Source: an uncultured Alphaproteobacteria bacterium | Lineage (GTDB): Bacteria > Pseudomonadota > Alphaproteobacteria > HIMB59 > GCA-002718135 | NCBI GenBank assembly: GCA_902621165.1 | Contig: CACNKX010000007.1 | Location: forward strand, 1-64,000 | DNA length: 64,000 bases | Reading direction: 5' to 3' | Shown here: piece by piece, positions 17,210-27,849 of the stretch | Layout: each line of letters starts with the position of its first letter | Numbering within the stretch: the first letter of the stretch is position 1 | The notes under the pieces: generated by a model | What the model saw: the letters and a program-made list of their open reading frames with translations, nothing else | What the model was told of the DNA's origin: nothing | Databases searched by the model: none | Position numbers and translations under genes: made by a program

Positions 17210-19576
17210 ATGGTAAAAAATCAAATCCCTGTTCTTCCACTTAGAGATATAGTAGTTTTTCCAAATATGGTCGCTCCTTTATTCGTCGGAAGAGAGCAAT
17301 CAGTAAATGCTCTTAACGATGTAATGACAGGTGATAAGAAAATTTTTTTACTTTCTCAAAAGAATTCAAAAATTGATAATCCTAACAAAGAAAACCTCTA
17401 CTCTTTCGGAACTGTAGCAAAAATTATCCAGTTATTAAAACTTCCAGATGGAACTCTTAAAGTTTTAGTGGAAGGTATCCAAAGGGCTAAAGTAAATAAA
17501 ATATATTTCAATAAAGAATTTATTACTGCATCAATAACTGAAATAAATCTAAAAACTAAAAAAAATTCAAATGTAAGAGCTTTACAAAAACTTATTATTG
17601 AGCAGTTTATCGAGTTTCAAAAAATTAATAAAAAAGTTTCTCTTGATGTAATTAATAATGTCAAAACGTTCAATGATCCAGATAAAATTGTTGATGTAAT
17701 TGTATCTAATATTTCAATTTCATTATCTCAAAAACAAGAGATTTTAGAAATCATAAATACAGAAGATAGGCTTAATAAAGTTTATGGTTATTTAGTATCT
17801 GAAATTGACTCCTTTCAAGTTGAAAAAAAAATAAAAGGCCGCGTAAAAAGACAAATGGAGAAAACACAAAAAGAATATTATTTAAACGAACAAATGAAAG
17901 CTATCCAAAAGGAATTAGGTGAAAACGATGATTTAGATGAAATTGCTGAGCTAGAAAAGAAATTAAACCAATATAATTTATCAAAAGAAGCAAAAGATAA
18001 ATGCTCAGCTGAGATTAAAAAATTAAAAAATATGAGCCCTATGTCAGCTGAAGCTACCGTAATTAGAAATTATCTAGACTGGGTAATGTCAATACCATGG
18101 AATAATCCTGATCAAATTTCACAAAATATCAATAAAGCATCATCAATATTAGAGAGTGATCACTATGGATTAGAAAAAGTTAAAGATAGAATTCTTGAAT
18201 ATTTAGCAGTTCAAAAAAGAACTAATAAACTTAAGGGTCCAATATTGTGTTTGGTCGGACCACCTGGTGTTGGAAAGACGTCTCTTGGTAAATCCATAGC
18301 AAACTCAACAGGAAGAAGTTTTGTTAGAATGTCCCTTGGTGGTGTAAGAGATGAAGCTGAAATAAGAGGTCATAGGAAAACATATATTGGTTCAATGCCA
18401 GGTAGATTTATTCAAGCAATGAAAAAATCTAAGTCTTCTAACCCACTCATATTGCTTGACGAAATTGATAAGCTTGGCTCTGATTGGAGAGGTGATCCAT
18501 CTTCTGCACTATTAGAGGTTCTTGATCCTGAACAAAATAGTAAGTTCAATGACCATTATCTTGAACTAGATTATGATCTTTCTGACGTTATGTTCGTATG
18601 TACTGCAAATACTCTTAATATACCTCCAGCTCTTCTTGATAGAATGGAAATTATTAGAATACCTGGATACACAGATAAAGAAAAAAACCAAATTGCAAAA
18701 AGATACTTAGTTCCCAAACAAATTAAAAATCATGGAATAAAAAGATCTGAGATTTCATTCAATTCTAAAGTTTTAAGTTCTATTATTAGGAATTATACTA
18801 GAGAGGCTGGAGTAAGAAACCTTGAAAAAGAAATTTCTAAAGTTTGTAGAAAGACTGTAAAAAAACTAGAAACTACTAAAATCAAAAAGATTAAATTAGA
18901 TGATAAATCTTTACAAAATCTTCTCGGTATTCCAAAATTTAGATCAAATGAAATAGAAAAAAAGAATTTGGTGGGTGTTACTAATGGTTTGGCTTGGACA
19001 GAAGTAGGTGGAGAAATTTTATCCGTTGAGGTTATTTTATCTATAGGCAAGGGAAAACTTACAATTACAGGTAAATTAGGTGAAGTTATGAGAGAGTCAA
19101 TTCAAGCAGCTACTTCTTACGTAAAATCAAAATCTGTAAGTCTAGGAATAAATCCTAAAGATTTTGAAAATTATGATATTCATATTCATGTTCCTGAAGG
19201 AGCTACACCAAAAGATGGGCCAAGCGCTGGTATAGCGATTTTTAACTCATTAGTATCATCATTAACAAACAATAAAATAAGAAGAGATGTTGCGATGACT
19301 GGTGAAATAACACTTCGGGGCCGAGTTCTTCCAATTGGAGGTTTAAAAGAAAAAATATATGCTGCAAGTAGAGCAGGTATCAAAAAAGTCCTTATACCTC
19401 TTGATAATTTTAGAGAAGTATCTGAATTTGACAAAGAAGTTATTAAGGGTATTAAGATAATTCCAGTTTCGGATGCATTCTCAATTCTTGAACATACTTT
19501 AACAAAATCAGTAATTCCATTAAATTTAACCGAATCTCAATTGAAAAATAACCAAAACACCACTAGTACCCACTAA
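17210..19576 (+). CDS. lon: ATP-dependent protease Lon
   Basis: Homo-oligomeric AAA+ protease that degrades misfolded and regulatory proteins in the cytoplasm. The 788-residue protein begins with the substrate-binding domain (VLPLRDIVVFPNMVAPLFVG), then coiled segments, Walker A GPPGVGKTSLGKS at about 350, Walker B LILLDEIDKLG, and the S16 protease domain where the active serine is in GPSAG (about 675) and the lysine in GGLKEKIYAASRAGIKKV (about 720). Position before hupB is as in many Proteobacteria. Confidence 0.97.
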   Translation: MVKNQIPVLPLRDIVVFPNMVAPLFVGREQSVNALNDVMTGDKKIFLLSQKNSKIDNPNKENLYSFGTVAKIIQLLKLPDGTLKVLVEGIQRAKVNKIYFNKEFITASITEINLKTKKNSNVRALQKLIIEQFIEFQKINKKVSLDVINNVKTFNDPDKIVDVIVSNISISLSQKQEILEIINTEDRLNKVYGYLVSEIDSFQVEKKIKGRVKRQMEKTQKEYYLNEQMKAIQKELGENDDLDEIAELEKKLNQYNLSKEAKDKCSAEIKKLKNMSPMSAEATVIRNYLDWVMSIPWNNPDQISQNINKASSILESDHYGLEKVKDRILEYLAVQKRTNKLKGPILCLVGPPGVGKTSLGKSIANSTGRSFVRMSLGGVRDEAEIRGHRKTYIGSMPGRFIQAMKKSKSSNPLILLDEIDKLGSDWRGDPSSALLEVLDPEQNSKFNDHYLELDYDLSDVMFVCTANTLNIPPALLDRMEIIRIPGYTDKEKNQIAKRYLVPKQIKNHGIKRSEISFNSKVLSSIIRNYTREAGVRNLEKEISKVCRKTVKKLETTKIKKIKLDDKSLQNLLGIPKFRSNEIEKKNLVGVTNGLAWTEVGGEILSVEVILSIGKGKLTITGKLGEVMRESIQAATSYVKSKSVSLGINPKDFENYDIHIHVPEGATPKDGPSAGIAIFNSLVSSLTNNKIRRDVAMTGEITLRGRVLPIGGLKEKIYAASRAGIKKVLIPLDNFREVSEFDKEVIKGIKIIPVSDAFSILEHTLTKSVIPLNLTESQLKNNQNTTSTH

Positions 19577-19620
19577 TATTTTATAATAAATAATCAAGCT
19601 ATTAAGCCATTTAGAAGATA

Positions 19621-19646
19621 AATTCCCTTATTTCTGGGAAAATTTT
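19621..19646 (+). terminator. Possible weak terminator after lon
   Basis: TTCCC at 19623-19627 pairs with GGGAA at 19636-19640 across an 8-nt loop, followed by AATTTT. The stem is only 5 bp, so it may be a weak terminator for the clp-lon transcript. It precedes the hupB promoter region. Confidence 0.4.
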
Positions 19647-19656
19647 AATAATAATA

Positions 19657-19688
19657 TTGACTTGTTAGGAAAACAGACAATTATTGTC
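19657..19688 (+). promoter_or_regulatory. Candidate hupB promoter with a 13-nt palindrome over the -10 region
   Basis: TTGACT at 19657-19662 makes a good -35 box; 17 nt later ATTATT (19680-19685) is a moderate -10. The perfect inverted repeat GACAATTATTGTC (19676-19688, one central base) covers that -10 and could be a repressor site. A strong AAGGAG ribosome-binding site follows before the GTG start. Confidence 0.45.
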
Positions 19689-19712
19689 AAAATTTAATAA
19701 AGGAGATTTAAA

Positions 19713-19988
19713 GTGAATAAAAATGATCTTATTGCATCTGTAGCATCTTCCGCAGGATTATCTAAATCTGACGCAACTAGAGCAATTGAAAGCTTTCTAG
19801 ATGCAATAACTAATGCTTTAAAAAGAGATGAAAAGGTTAGTATTGTCGGATTTGGTAACTTTAGTGTAAGCCACAGAAAAGCAACCACTGGTAGAAACCC
19901 AAGAACAGGTGAATCTATACAAATACCCGCATCTAAGAGACCTAAGTTTACTGTAGGAAAAGCTCTAAAAGATTCAGTAAACAATTAA
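19713..19988 (+). CDS. hupB: DNA-binding protein HU
   Basis: Small histone-like protein that bends and compacts DNA as a dimer. The 91-residue product has the complete HU signature GFGNFSVSHRKATTGRNP, followed by the DNA-arm sequence RTGESIQIPASKRPKFTVGKAL. The start is GTG, chosen because AAGGAG lies 7 nt before it and the N-terminus (MNKNDLIASVA) matches HU. It is transcribed from its own promoter and ends at a strong terminator. Confidence 0.97.
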   Translation: MNKNDLIASVASSAGLSKSDATRAIESFLDAITNALKRDEKVSIVGFGNFSVSHRKATTGRNPRTGESIQIPASKRPKFTVGKALKDSVNN

Positions 19989-20007
19989 TTATCTTTTTTT
20001 CTTGCAC

Positions 20008-20042
20008 CGGCTGTTAAATAAATTTAACAGCCGCTTTTATTT
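20008..20042 (+). terminator. Intrinsic terminator of hupB
   Basis: A perfect 11-bp inverted repeat (20008-20018 with 20023-20033, beginning CGGCTG and ending CAGCCG) with a TAAA loop, followed by CTTTTATTT. It ends the hupB message just before tRNA-Val. Confidence 0.93.
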
Positions 20043-20118
20043 GGGTGTTTAGCTCAGTTGGTAGAGCATCTCGTTTACACCGAGAGGGTCGGGAGTTCAA
20101 GTCTCTCAACACCCACCA
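20043..20118 (+). tRNA. tRNA-Val (TAC)
   Basis: A 76-nt cloverleaf with encoded CCA. Acceptor GGGTGTT pairs with AACACCC, anticodon stem TCTCG/CGAGA closes loop TTTACAC, anticodon TAC at 20076-20078. It begins within the T tract of the hupB terminator, so it probably needs a promoter that overlaps that region or relies on read-through. Confidence 0.98.
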
Positions 20119-20121
20119 TGC

Positions 20122-20198
20122 GCGGGAGTAGTTCAGCTGGTTAGAACGCTGCCCTGTCACGGCAGAGGCCGCGGGTTCGAATCCCGTCTCTCGCGCCA
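20122..20198 (+). tRNA. tRNA-Asp (GTC)
   Basis: A 77-nt cloverleaf, 3 nt after tRNA-Val, so both come from one precursor. Acceptor GCGGGAG pairs with CTCTCGC, discriminator G, CCA encoded. Anticodon stem CTGCC/GGCAG closes loop CTGTCAC, anticodon GTC at 20156-20158. The hupB-tRNA-Val-tRNA-Asp-nuoA order is common in alphaproteobacteria. Confidence 0.98.
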
Positions 20199-20298
20199 CT
20201 TAACTTAGTATTTTTTTGTGAACTAAAGTCGCAACGAGACACATTGTTATTGTTGAATAAATCGTTAAATACATTACTAATTTAATTGTGAGATTATA

Positions 20299-20664
20299 GT
20301 GTCAGAGTTTTTATTTGAATATTTACCTATATTAATTTTTATTTTCATAGCTTTGATATTAGCTGTTGGTATGACTTTATTATCTTTTGTAATTGGAGAC
20401 TCTCAGCCAGATCAAGAAAAATTATCTGCTTATGAGTGCGGATTTGAGGCTTTTGACGATGCTCGTGGAAGATTTGATGTCAGATTTTATTTAGTAGCAA
20501 TCTTATTTATTATCTTTGATTTGGAAGTTGCTTTCTTGTTTCCATGGGCAATAACACTTGGTAAAATTGGGTTGTTTGGTTTTTGGTCAATGATGATTTT
20601 CCTAACTGTTTTAACTATTGGTTTTATTTATGAATGGAAAAAAGGAGCTTTAGAATGGGAGTAG
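20299..20664 (+). CDS. nuoA: NADH-quinone oxidoreductase subunit A
   Basis: Membrane subunit of respiratory complex I. The 121-residue protein has three hydrophobic helices and the family block [27 protein letters not shown]-type loop around residues 47-75, which lies near the quinone channel. The start is GTG ([10 protein letters not shown]). It opens the 14-gene nuo operon; the 100 nt before it, after tRNA-Asp, should hold the operon promoter, though no box is clear by eye. It overlaps nuoB by 10 nt. Confidence 0.96.
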   Translation: MSEFLFEYLPILIFIFIALILAVGMTLLSFVIGDSQPDQEKLSAYECGFEAFDDARGRFDVRFYLVAILFIIFDLEVAFLFPWAITLGKIGLFGFWSMMIFLTVLTIGFIYEWKKGALEWE

Positions 20665-21167
20665 ATGAAGCAAAAAAAATTGTTGATGATACTCTAAACT
20701 CAGAATTATCCTCTAAAGGTTTCTTAGTTGCTAGTTATGATAAAATTCTTACTTGGGCCAGAACTGGCTCCTTATGGCCAATGACATTCGGATTGGCATG
20801 TTGTGGAGTAGAAATGATACATTCTTATATGGCAAGATATGATCTAGATCGTTATGGGGTAATACCAAGAGGTAGTCCTAGACAATCGGATGTAATGATT
20901 GTTGCTGGAACACTAACAAATAAAATGGCACCGGCTTTAAGAAAAGTTTATGATCAAATGCCAGAACCTCGGTGGGTAATTTCAATGGGGTCTTGTGCAA
21001 ATGGTGGTGGATATTATCACTACTCGTATTCAGTTGTTAGAGGGTGTGATAGGATAGTTCCCGTTGATGTTTACGTACCAGGATGTCCTCCAACAGCAGA
21101 AGCATTAGTTTACGGTATATTGCAATTGCAAAAAAAAATTAGAAGAGAAAATAAATTTAAAAGATAA
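20655..21167 (+). CDS. nuoB: NADH-quinone oxidoreductase subunit B
   Basis: Carries iron-sulphur cluster N2, the last electron carrier before quinone in complex I. The protein (170 residues from the ATG at 20655) has the neighbouring cysteines in [10 protein letters not shown] and the further ligands in [10 protein letters not shown] and [12 protein letters not shown]. The ATG at 20655 is preferred over one at 20634, because the upstream seven codons lie inside nuoA and are not family-like. Confidence 0.96.
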   Translation: MGVDEAKKIVDDTLNSELSSKGFLVASYDKILTWARTGSLWPMTFGLACCGVEMIHSYMARYDLDRYGVIPRGSPRQSDVMIVAGTLTNKMAPALRKVYDQMPEPRWVISMGSCANGGGYYHYSYSVVRGCDRIVPVDVYVPGCPPTAEALVYGILQLQKKIRRENKFKR

Positions 21168-21173
21168 TTTTAT

Positions 21174-21755
21174 ATGATTAAAATTCTTACTAAAATAGAT
21201 GGCATAAATAACGTTTTAGAGAATAATAATTTGTTTGAAATAGAATTTGAAAAAAATAATATTATAAAAATTTTTAACGAATTTAGAGATAATACTGAGC
21301 TAAATTTCAATCAATTATTAGATATTACAGCTGTAGACTATCCTTCAAGAGAATTTAGATTTGATTTGATTTATATTTTGCAAAGTTTAACAAAAAATAA
21401 AAAAATTATTCTTAAAACTTTTATTAAAGAAAATGAAAACATAGAATCAATAACAAACATTCACAAATCTGCGGATTGGTATGAAAGAGAATGTTATGAT
21501 TTATTTGGAATTGAATTTATTAACCATCCTGATTTAAGAAGGATAATGACGGATTACAATTTTGAAGGTTATCCGTTGCGCAAAGATTTTCCTTTAACAG
21601 GACATACAGAAGTTCGCTATGATGACCTTGAAAAAAAAGTAATATACGAGCCTGTTAAGTTAACTCAAGAATTTAGAAATTTCGATAGTGAATCTCCTTG
21701 GGAAGGAATGGAAAACAAACTTTTTGGTGATGAGAAATCTACTGGTGAAAATTAA
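21174..21755 (+). CDS. nuoC: NADH-quinone oxidoreductase subunit C
   Basis: Peripheral-arm subunit of complex I, 30 kDa type, that helps link NuoD and NuoI. The 193-residue protein has the family signature around WYERECYDLFGIEFINHPDL and the C-terminal GYPLRKDFPLTGHTEVRYDD. The N-terminal half is more variable. It is separate from nuoD (not fused as in E. coli), the usual alphaproteobacterial form. It ends directly before nuoD with no gap. Confidence 0.95.
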   Translation: MIKILTKIDGINNVLENNNLFEIEFEKNNIIKIFNEFRDNTELNFNQLLDITAVDYPSREFRFDLIYILQSLTKNKKIILKTFIKENENIESITNIHKSADWYERECYDLFGIEFINHPDLRRIMTDYNFEGYPLRKDFPLTGHTEVRYDDLEKKVIYEPVKLTQEFRNFDSESPWEGMENKLFGDEKSTGEN

Positions 21756-22934
21756 ATGAAAGAAGTAGAGCTTAATACAACTACAATTAACTTTGGTCCT
21801 CAACATCCAGCTGCGCATGGTGTTTTACGTTTAGTAGTTGAGCTTGAAGGTGAAGTAGTTCAAAGAGCAGAACCACACATCGGATTGTTACATAGGGGGA
21901 CAGAAAAATTAATTGAATATAAAACTTATCTTCAGGCTGTCCCTTATTTTGATAGACTTGATTACGTTTCACCAATGTGTCAAGAACATGCTTTTGCATT
22001 GGCAACTGAAAATCTCCTAGGTATCAATGTTCCTGAAAGAGCTAAATATATTCGGGTTATTTTTGCCGAAATTACTAGAATACTAAATCATTTATTGAAT
22101 ATACCTGCCTATGCTGCTGACATTGGTGCAGTGACACCTTTTTTATGGTGTTTCGAAGAAAGAGAAAAGCTTTTGGAGTTTCATGAAGCAGTATCTGGAG
22201 CAAGATTTCATGCAGCCTATTTTAGACCTGGTGGTGTTCATCAGGATATGCCAGAAGGAATGGAAGGAAAATTATTTGACCATTTTAAAACTCTCCCAAA
22301 ATTTATTGATGATCTTGAAAGCTTGCTGACTAATAACAGAATTTTAAGACAAAGATCAGTTGATATAGGAATAATTTCAAAGTCAGAAGCAATTGAATGG
22401 GGGTGTTCGGGTCCTGTATTAAGAAGTGCAGGTGTAGCATGGGATTTAAGAAGATCTCAACCCTATGACGCCTATGATCAAGTTGATTTTGAAGTTCCTG
22501 TTGGAAAAAAGGGTGATTGCTTTGATCGATATTTGGTTCGCATAGAGGAAATGAGACAAAGCATTAGTATTATTAACCAATGTTTAAATAAAATCAAACC
22601 AGGTCCAATATCAATTGAGGATAATAAAATTACACCTCCTAAAAGAAATCAAATGAAAAAATCAATGGAAGCTTTAATTCATCATTTTAAACTTTTTACT
22701 GAAGGTTACCGCGTTCCCGCTGGTCAAGTTTATAGTGCGGTAGAAGCTCCAAAGGGTGAATTTGGCGTTTACCTTGTTTCTGATGGATCTAGTAAACCAT
22801 ATAGATGTAAAATAAGAGCGCCAGGTTTTGCACACCTTCAAACATTGGATCATTTATCTAAAGGCCACTTAATGGCTGACATAGCCGCTATATTAGGTAG
22901 CTTAGATATTGTTTTTGGAGAGATAGATAGATAA
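21756..22934 (+). CDS. nuoD: NADH-quinone oxidoreductase subunit D
   Basis: 49-kDa-type subunit that forms the quinone-binding site with NuoB. The 392-residue protein has [31 protein letters not shown], the [16 protein letters not shown] block, and the C-terminal [11 protein letters not shown] and IVFGEIDR that end the family. It shares one nucleotide with nuoE. Confidence 0.97.
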   Translation: MKEVELNTTTINFGPQHPAAHGVLRLVVELEGEVVQRAEPHIGLLHRGTEKLIEYKTYLQAVPYFDRLDYVSPMCQEHAFALATENLLGINVPERAKYIRVIFAEITRILNHLLNIPAYAADIGAVTPFLWCFEEREKLLEFHEAVSGARFHAAYFRPGGVHQDMPEGMEGKLFDHFKTLPKFIDDLESLLTNNRILRQRSVDIGIISKSEAIEWGCSGPVLRSAGVAWDLRRSQPYDAYDQVDFEVPVGKKGDCFDRYLVRIEEMRQSISIINQCLNKIKPGPISIEDNKITPPKRNQMKKSMEALIHHFKLFTEGYRVPAGQVYSAVEAPKGEFGVYLVSDGSSKPYRCKIRAPGFAHLQTLDHLSKGHLMADIAAILGSLDIVFGEIDR

Positions 22935-23533
22935 TGCATCATCCTGGTACAAATAATAAAGTATATAAAAAAATTAATGATAATTTTGAATGGTCATCAG
23001 AAAATTTTAAAAAAATTTCTGAAATAATAAAAAAATATCCATCAAACCGTATTCAAAGCGCAGTCATCCCTTTACTTGATTTAGCACAAAGACAAAATAA
23101 TGGATGGCTAAGTAAAAATTCAATGGAAAAAGTAGCTGAAACCCTAAGTATGTCTTATATAAGAGTGTTGGAAGTTGCTACTTTTTATTCCATGTTTAAT
23201 TTAGAACCTATTGGTAAAAATTTTGTCCAAATTTGTAGAACTACACCTTGTTGGTTAAGAGGGAGTGATAAACTGTCTAAAGTTGCACAAGAAGTTTGCG
23301 AAACTAATATTGGTGAGACAAGTGATGATGAAATATTTACAGTTGTTGAAGTTGAATGCCTAGGTGCATGTTGCAATGCTCCTATGGTTCAAATCAATGA
23401 TGATTATTATGAAGATTTAGATGAAGAGAGTTTTAAAAAAATACTTCAAGATTTAAAAGATAATAAATCAATAAAAGTAGGTTCACAAATTGGTAGAAAA
23501 TCATCACAACCTGAAAGAAAATTTGATGCTTAA
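22934..23533 (+). CDS. nuoE: NADH-quinone oxidoreductase subunit E
   Basis: 24-kDa-type subunit with a [2Fe-2S] cluster in the NADH-dehydrogenase module. The 199-residue product has the four ligands in CRTTPC (about residues 98-103) and [10 protein letters not shown] (about 138-147). The first part is the helical domain with [14 protein letters not shown]. The last 8 nt overlap nuoF. Confidence 0.95.
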   Translation: MHHPGTNNKVYKKINDNFEWSSENFKKISEIIKKYPSNRIQSAVIPLLDLAQRQNNGWLSKNSMEKVAETLSMSYIRVLEVATFYSMFNLEPIGKNFVQICRTTPCWLRGSDKLSKVAQEVCETNIGETSDDEIFTVVEVECLGACCNAPMVQINDDYYEDLDEESFKKILQDLKDNKSIKVGSQIGRKSSQPERKFDA

Positions 23534-24800
23534 GGAAAAAGATAAAATTTTTAAAAATTTATACGGTTTTGAAGACTGGAAATTAGAAGGTGCCAAAAAA
23601 AGAGGTATTTGGTCAAATACTAAGGAACTTATTAAAATGGGTAGTGATAAAATTGTTGAGGAAATTAAAAATAGTCAATTAAGAGGAAGAGGAGGAGCAG
23701 GTTTCCCTGCGGGACTTAAATGGTCATTTATGCCAAAAGACTCTGGAAAAGATCATTATCTAGTTGTTAATGCAGATGAGTCAGAGCCAGGTACATGTAA
23801 AGATCGAGAGATTATGAGAAACGACCCACATCTTCTTTTAGAAGGTTGTTTAGTTGCTGCCTTTGCAATGCATGCACATACTTGTTATATTTATATAAGG
23901 GGAGAATATTATTCTGAATCTTCTAATTTACAAAAGGCAATAGATGAAGCCTACGAAAACAATTTAATTGGTAAAAATGCGTGCGGTACAGGTTGGGATT
24001 TTGATATTTATCTTCACAGAGGAGCAGGAGCATATATTTGTGGTGAAGAAACTGCTTTACTTGAAAGTTTAGAGGGTAAAAAAGGCCAGCCTCGATTAAA
24101 ACCTCCGTTTCCCGCTGGCGCAGGTTTATATGGATGTCCAACAACAGTTACAAATGTTGAAACAGTTGCCGTTTCACCAACTATTTTAAGACGTGGTTCA
24201 AAATGGTTCGCTGATTTAGGAAGTGCCAACAATACAGGTACAAAAATTTTTAGTATTTCAGGACACGTTAATAACCCATGCAATGTAGAAGAGGAAATGG
24301 GGATACCATTAAAAGAACTGATTGAAAAACATGCAGGTGGTGTAATTGGTGGTTGGGAAAATTTATTAGCTGTAATTCCTGGAGGTGCAAGTGTGCCTTT
24401 ATTACCTAAGTCTATTTGCGATACAGTTAAAATGGATTTTGATAGCCTAAAAGAAGTTCAAAGTGGATTAGGAACTGCTGCTGTTATTGTAATGAATAAA
24501 TCAACAGATATTGTTGAAGCAATAGCTAGATTATCACATTTTTATAAACATGAAAGCTGCGGTCAATGTACACCTTGCAGAGAAGGTACTGGATGGATGT
24601 ACAGAATGATGGAAAAAATGGTTCATGGAAATGTTGAACATCAAGATATTGATAAAATTTTAGATGTGACTAAGCAAATTGAAGGTCATACTATTTGTGC
24701 CTTAGGTGATGCTGCTGCTTGGCCTATTCAAGGTTTGTTTAGACACTTTAGACCTGAAATTGAAAAAAGAATTCAAGAAAGAAATAGAAGAGTAGCCTAG
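23526..24800 (+). CDS. nuoF: NADH-quinone oxidoreductase subunit F
   Basis: Binds NADH and FMN and holds a [4Fe-4S] cluster; entry point of electrons into complex I. The 424-residue protein has the NADH site [14 protein letters not shown], the FMN region [32 protein letters not shown], and the cluster ligands [12 protein letters not shown] with a later [10 protein letters not shown]. The ATG at 23526, overlapping nuoE, is preferred because it gives the usual start [13 protein letters not shown]. Confidence 0.96.
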   Translation: MLKEKDKIFKNLYGFEDWKLEGAKKRGIWSNTKELIKMGSDKIVEEIKNSQLRGRGGAGFPAGLKWSFMPKDSGKDHYLVVNADESEPGTCKDREIMRNDPHLLLEGCLVAAFAMHAHTCYIYIRGEYYSESSNLQKAIDEAYENNLIGKNACGTGWDFDIYLHRGAGAYICGEETALLESLEGKKGQPRLKPPFPAGAGLYGCPTTVTNVETVAVSPTILRRGSKWFADLGSANNTGTKIFSISGHVNNPCNVEEEMGIPLKELIEKHAGGVIGGWENLLAVIPGGASVPLLPKSICDTVKMDFDSLKEVQSGLGTAAVIVMNKSTDIVEAIARLSHFYKHESCGQCTPCREGTGWMYRMMEKMVHGNVEHQDIDKILDVTKQIEGHTICALGDAAAWPIQGLFRHFRPEIEKRIQERNRRVA

Positions 24801-26839
24801 TGCCAAAGATAACAATTGATAATAAAGAATACGAATTTGAAAACGGCATGACCGTAATGCAAGCTTGTGAACAAGCAGGAACTGAAATTCCAAGATTTTG
24901 TTATCATGAAAAACTCTCAATAGCAGGAAACTGTAGAATGTGTTTAGTAGAAATGGAAAAAGCTCCAAAACCTATTGCATCATGTGCCATGCCAGCTGCA
25001 GATGGAATGGTTATAAAAACAAAAACAGAAACAGTTAAAAAAGCTCGAAAAGGTGTAATGGAGTTTCTTCTCATTAATCATCCATTGGATTGCCCTATTT
25101 GTGATCAAGGAGGAGAATGTGATCTTCAAGATCAAGCGATGTATTATGGTTTTGATAAAACTAGATATGAAGAAAACAAAAGAGCAGTTCAAAATAAAAA
25201 TATGGGACCACTTGTCAAAACAATTATGACAAGATGTATACATTGTACAAGATGCGTAAGGTTTTCTACAGAAGTTGCGGGTGTTGATGATATAGGATTA
25301 CTTGGCAGAGGTGAAAATGCTGAGATCACGACATACTTAGAAAAAACTATTGAGTCAGAGTTATCTGGAAATGTAATTGATTTATGCCCCGTAGGTGCTT
25401 TAACAAGTAAACCATATGCATTTAAATCTAGACCATGGGAGCTAACCAAGACAGAAACATTTGATGTGTTCGATGGTATAGGCTCAAGTATAAGGATTGA
25501 TACAAGAGGAAAAAAAGTTTTAAGAGCTCTTCCTAGAATAAATGAAGAAACCAATGAAGAATGGATAAGTGATAAATCTAGATTTGCAGTTGATGGACTC
25601 TCAAGTCAGAGATTGGATAATGTATATACTAAATCAAATAAAAAACTCCAAAAATCTTCATGGGATAATGCATTTGAATTAATAAAAAAAGAAATTACAA
25701 AAAGAGGTAAAGAAAATACTGTATTCCTATCTGGTAAGTTTACCGATATTGAAACTTTATATTCCGCACAAAAATTTAGCAATTCACTAAAATCAAAAAA
25801 CTATGATTGCAGATTTGATAATACACAAATTATCGATAATTCATCTTCTAGTTATAAATTTAATTCAACAATTCAAGAAATTGAAAAGGCTGATGCTATT
25901 CTTTTAATCGGATCAAACCCTAGATGGGAAGCAGCGGTACTAAACGCTAGAATTAGAAAGGCATATATTGAAAATAATTGCAAAATTGGTCTTATAGGTC
26001 CTAAATTAGATCTGACTTACGATTATCATCATTTATCTGATTCTTTAGATTACCTTAATAAATTATCTAATAATAAATCTGAATTCAATAAAGTTTTAAA
26101 ATCTGCAAAAAACCCACTTATAATATTAGGTACTTCAGCAATAAATAATGATCATGGAAAAAAAATATTAGAAACTGCAGGATTAATTGCGAAAAAAATT
26201 CAAAAAAATAAAAATACAAATCCATTAAATATTCTTAACCAAGATATTTCTAGAGTAGGAGCATTAGATTTGAAATTTTATAATAAAAAATTTGATAATG
26301 ATTACAATAAACAATTAAAAAAACATATTGATAAAACAAAGCCTGTAGTTTTCTTAATGGGGTTAGATGAGATAAATATTTCAACATTTGAAAATGCTTT
26401 TGTTGTTTATCTTGGTCATCATGGAGATGTTTCAGCATCTATAGCTGATATAATTTTACCAACCCCTGCATATACTGAGAAAAGTTCTACTTATATGAAT
26501 ATAGAAGGTAGAGTTATTCAAACAACTAAGTGTCATAATCCAATAGGTGAAGCAAAAGAGGAGTGGAAAATTTTTAGAGTTTTAAGTGACTTATTTGAAA
26601 AAAATTTAAATTTTAATAATCTTGGGGAGCTTCGAAATGAGCTTACAAGTACCTATGGTCAATTTGCTCTCTTAAATGAAGTTAATTCTATTGGCGAAAT
26701 AACTTTTGCTAAAAATAATAAAATTGAGAATATTAAAATTAAATATAACATTGAAAATTTTTATATGAATGATTCTATTTCTAGATCTTCTGAAACAATG
26801 GCAAAATGTACTAAAGATATTTTAAATAAGGCAGCATAA
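24800..26839 (+). CDS. nuoG: NADH-quinone oxidoreductase subunit G
   Basis: 75-kDa-type subunit that conducts electrons through several Fe-S clusters. The 679-residue protein has the [2Fe-2S] ferredoxin part (CYHEKLSIAGNCRMC, about 34-48), the His-Cys cluster site CPICDQGGEC (about 95-104), the cluster motif CIHCTRCVRF, and a molybdopterin-oxidoreductase-like C-terminal half without the cofactor role. The start is GTG overlapping the nuoF stop by one base. Confidence 0.95.
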   Translation: MPKITIDNKEYEFENGMTVMQACEQAGTEIPRFCYHEKLSIAGNCRMCLVEMEKAPKPIASCAMPAADGMVIKTKTETVKKARKGVMEFLLINHPLDCPICDQGGECDLQDQAMYYGFDKTRYEENKRAVQNKNMGPLVKTIMTRCIHCTRCVRFSTEVAGVDDIGLLGRGENAEITTYLEKTIESELSGNVIDLCPVGALTSKPYAFKSRPWELTKTETFDVFDGIGSSIRIDTRGKKVLRALPRINEETNEEWISDKSRFAVDGLSSQRLDNVYTKSNKKLQKSSWDNAFELIKKEITKRGKENTVFLSGKFTDIETLYSAQKFSNSLKSKNYDCRFDNTQIIDNSSSSYKFNSTIQEIEKADAILLIGSNPRWEAAVLNARIRKAYIENNCKIGLIGPKLDLTYDYHHLSDSLDYLNKLSNNKSEFNKVLKSAKNPLIILGTSAINNDHGKKILETAGLIAKKIQKNKNTNPLNILNQDISRVGALDLKFYNKKFDNDYNKQLKKHIDKTKPVVFLMGLDEINISTFENAFVVYLGHHGDVSASIADIILPTPAYTEKSSTYMNIEGRVIQTTKCHNPIGEAKEEWKIFRVLSDLFEKNLNFNNLGELRNELTSTYGQFALLNEVNSIGEITFAKNNKIENIKIKYNIENFYMNDSISRSSETMAKCTKDILNKAA

Positions 26840-26846
26840 TAATTAG

Positions 26847-27848
26847 ATGACTTATGATATATTAATTACAGGGTTAATAATCATTGCCCAAATACTTGCT
26901 GTTGTTGTGCCAGTTTTAATATCTGTAGCTTTTTTAGTTTATGCTGAAAGAAAAGTTTTAGCATTAATTCAATTAAGAAGAGGTCCAAATATAGTAGGGC
27001 CTTTTGGTATATTACAAAGCTTTGCTGATGCATTAAAACTTATTACTAAAGAAAATATTATACCTAGTGGATCAAATAAAATTGTTTTTATTTTAGCACC
27101 CATAATAACAATGGTACTTAGCTTAGCAGGTTGGGCAGTAATACCTTTTGCTCCAGGATGGGTAGTCTCTGATATTAACGTAGGTATCATGTATCTGTTT
27201 GCAGTATCATCTCTTGGAGTATACGGAATAATAATGGCTGGATGGGCTAGTAACTCTCAATATCCTTTTCTAGGAGCATTAAGATCAGCTGCTCAAATGG
27301 TTTCATATGAAGTATCTATTGGATTTGTAATAATTACAGTATTATTATGTGTAGGTTCTTTAAATTTATCAAAGATAGTTTTAGCTCAGCAGACTGTATG
27401 GTTTGCAATTCCATTATTACCTATGTTCATTATTTTTTTTATTTCTGCGTTAGCTGAAACAAATAGATTACCTTTTGATCTTCCTGAAGATGAATCAACA
27501 CTTGTTGCAGGATTTTTTACTGAATATTCATCTGCTTCATTTGTATTATTTTTTTTAGGTGAATACGCGAGTATGATTTTAATGTCTTCTATGACTGTAA
27601 TTCTTTTTTTAGGTGGATGGCTTCCTCCATTTGATGTATACCCATTAAATGTTGTTCCTGGAGTAATCTGGTTTACTGTGAAAGTAATATTTATATTATT
27701 TTTATTTATTTGGGTTAGAGGAACTTTCCCAAGATATAGATATGATCAGTTAATGAGACTTGGATGGAAAGTTTTTCTTCCGTTTTCTTTGTTTTGGGTT
27801 GTGGCAACTTCTGGTTTTTTAGTATATTTTGACATGCTGCCAAATTAA
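26847..27848 (+). CDS. nuoH: NADH-quinone oxidoreductase subunit H
   Basis: Membrane subunit at the junction with the peripheral arm; forms part of the quinone tunnel. The 333-residue protein has about eight hydrophobic helices, the [22 protein letters not shown] block and the conserved [19 protein letters not shown] loop, plus the [10 protein letters not shown] segment. Confidence 0.96.
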   Translation: MTYDILITGLIIIAQILAVVVPVLISVAFLVYAERKVLALIQLRRGPNIVGPFGILQSFADALKLITKENIIPSGSNKIVFILAPIITMVLSLAGWAVIPFAPGWVVSDINVGIMYLFAVSSLGVYGIIMAGWASNSQYPFLGALRSAAQMVSYEVSIGFVIITVLLCVGSLNLSKIVLAQQTVWFAIPLLPMFIIFFISALAETNRLPFDLPEDESTLVAGFFTEYSSASFVLFFLGEYASMILMSSMTVILFLGGWLPPFDVYPLNVVPGVIWFTVKVIFILFLFIWVRGTFPRYRYDQLMRLGWKVFLPFSLFWVVATSGFLVYFDMLPN

Positions 27849-27849
27849 T

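Noticed and set aside
20014-20199. Minus-strand frame across tRNA-Val and tRNA-Asp (contains ARETGFEPAAS)
   Set aside because: A well-known artefact: antisense translation of tRNA genes gives this peptide pattern.
20210-20245. GC-richer patch GTCGCAACGAGAC before nuoA as an operator
   Set aside because: Only a partial inverted repeat and no second copy seen in the window; not enough to call a site.
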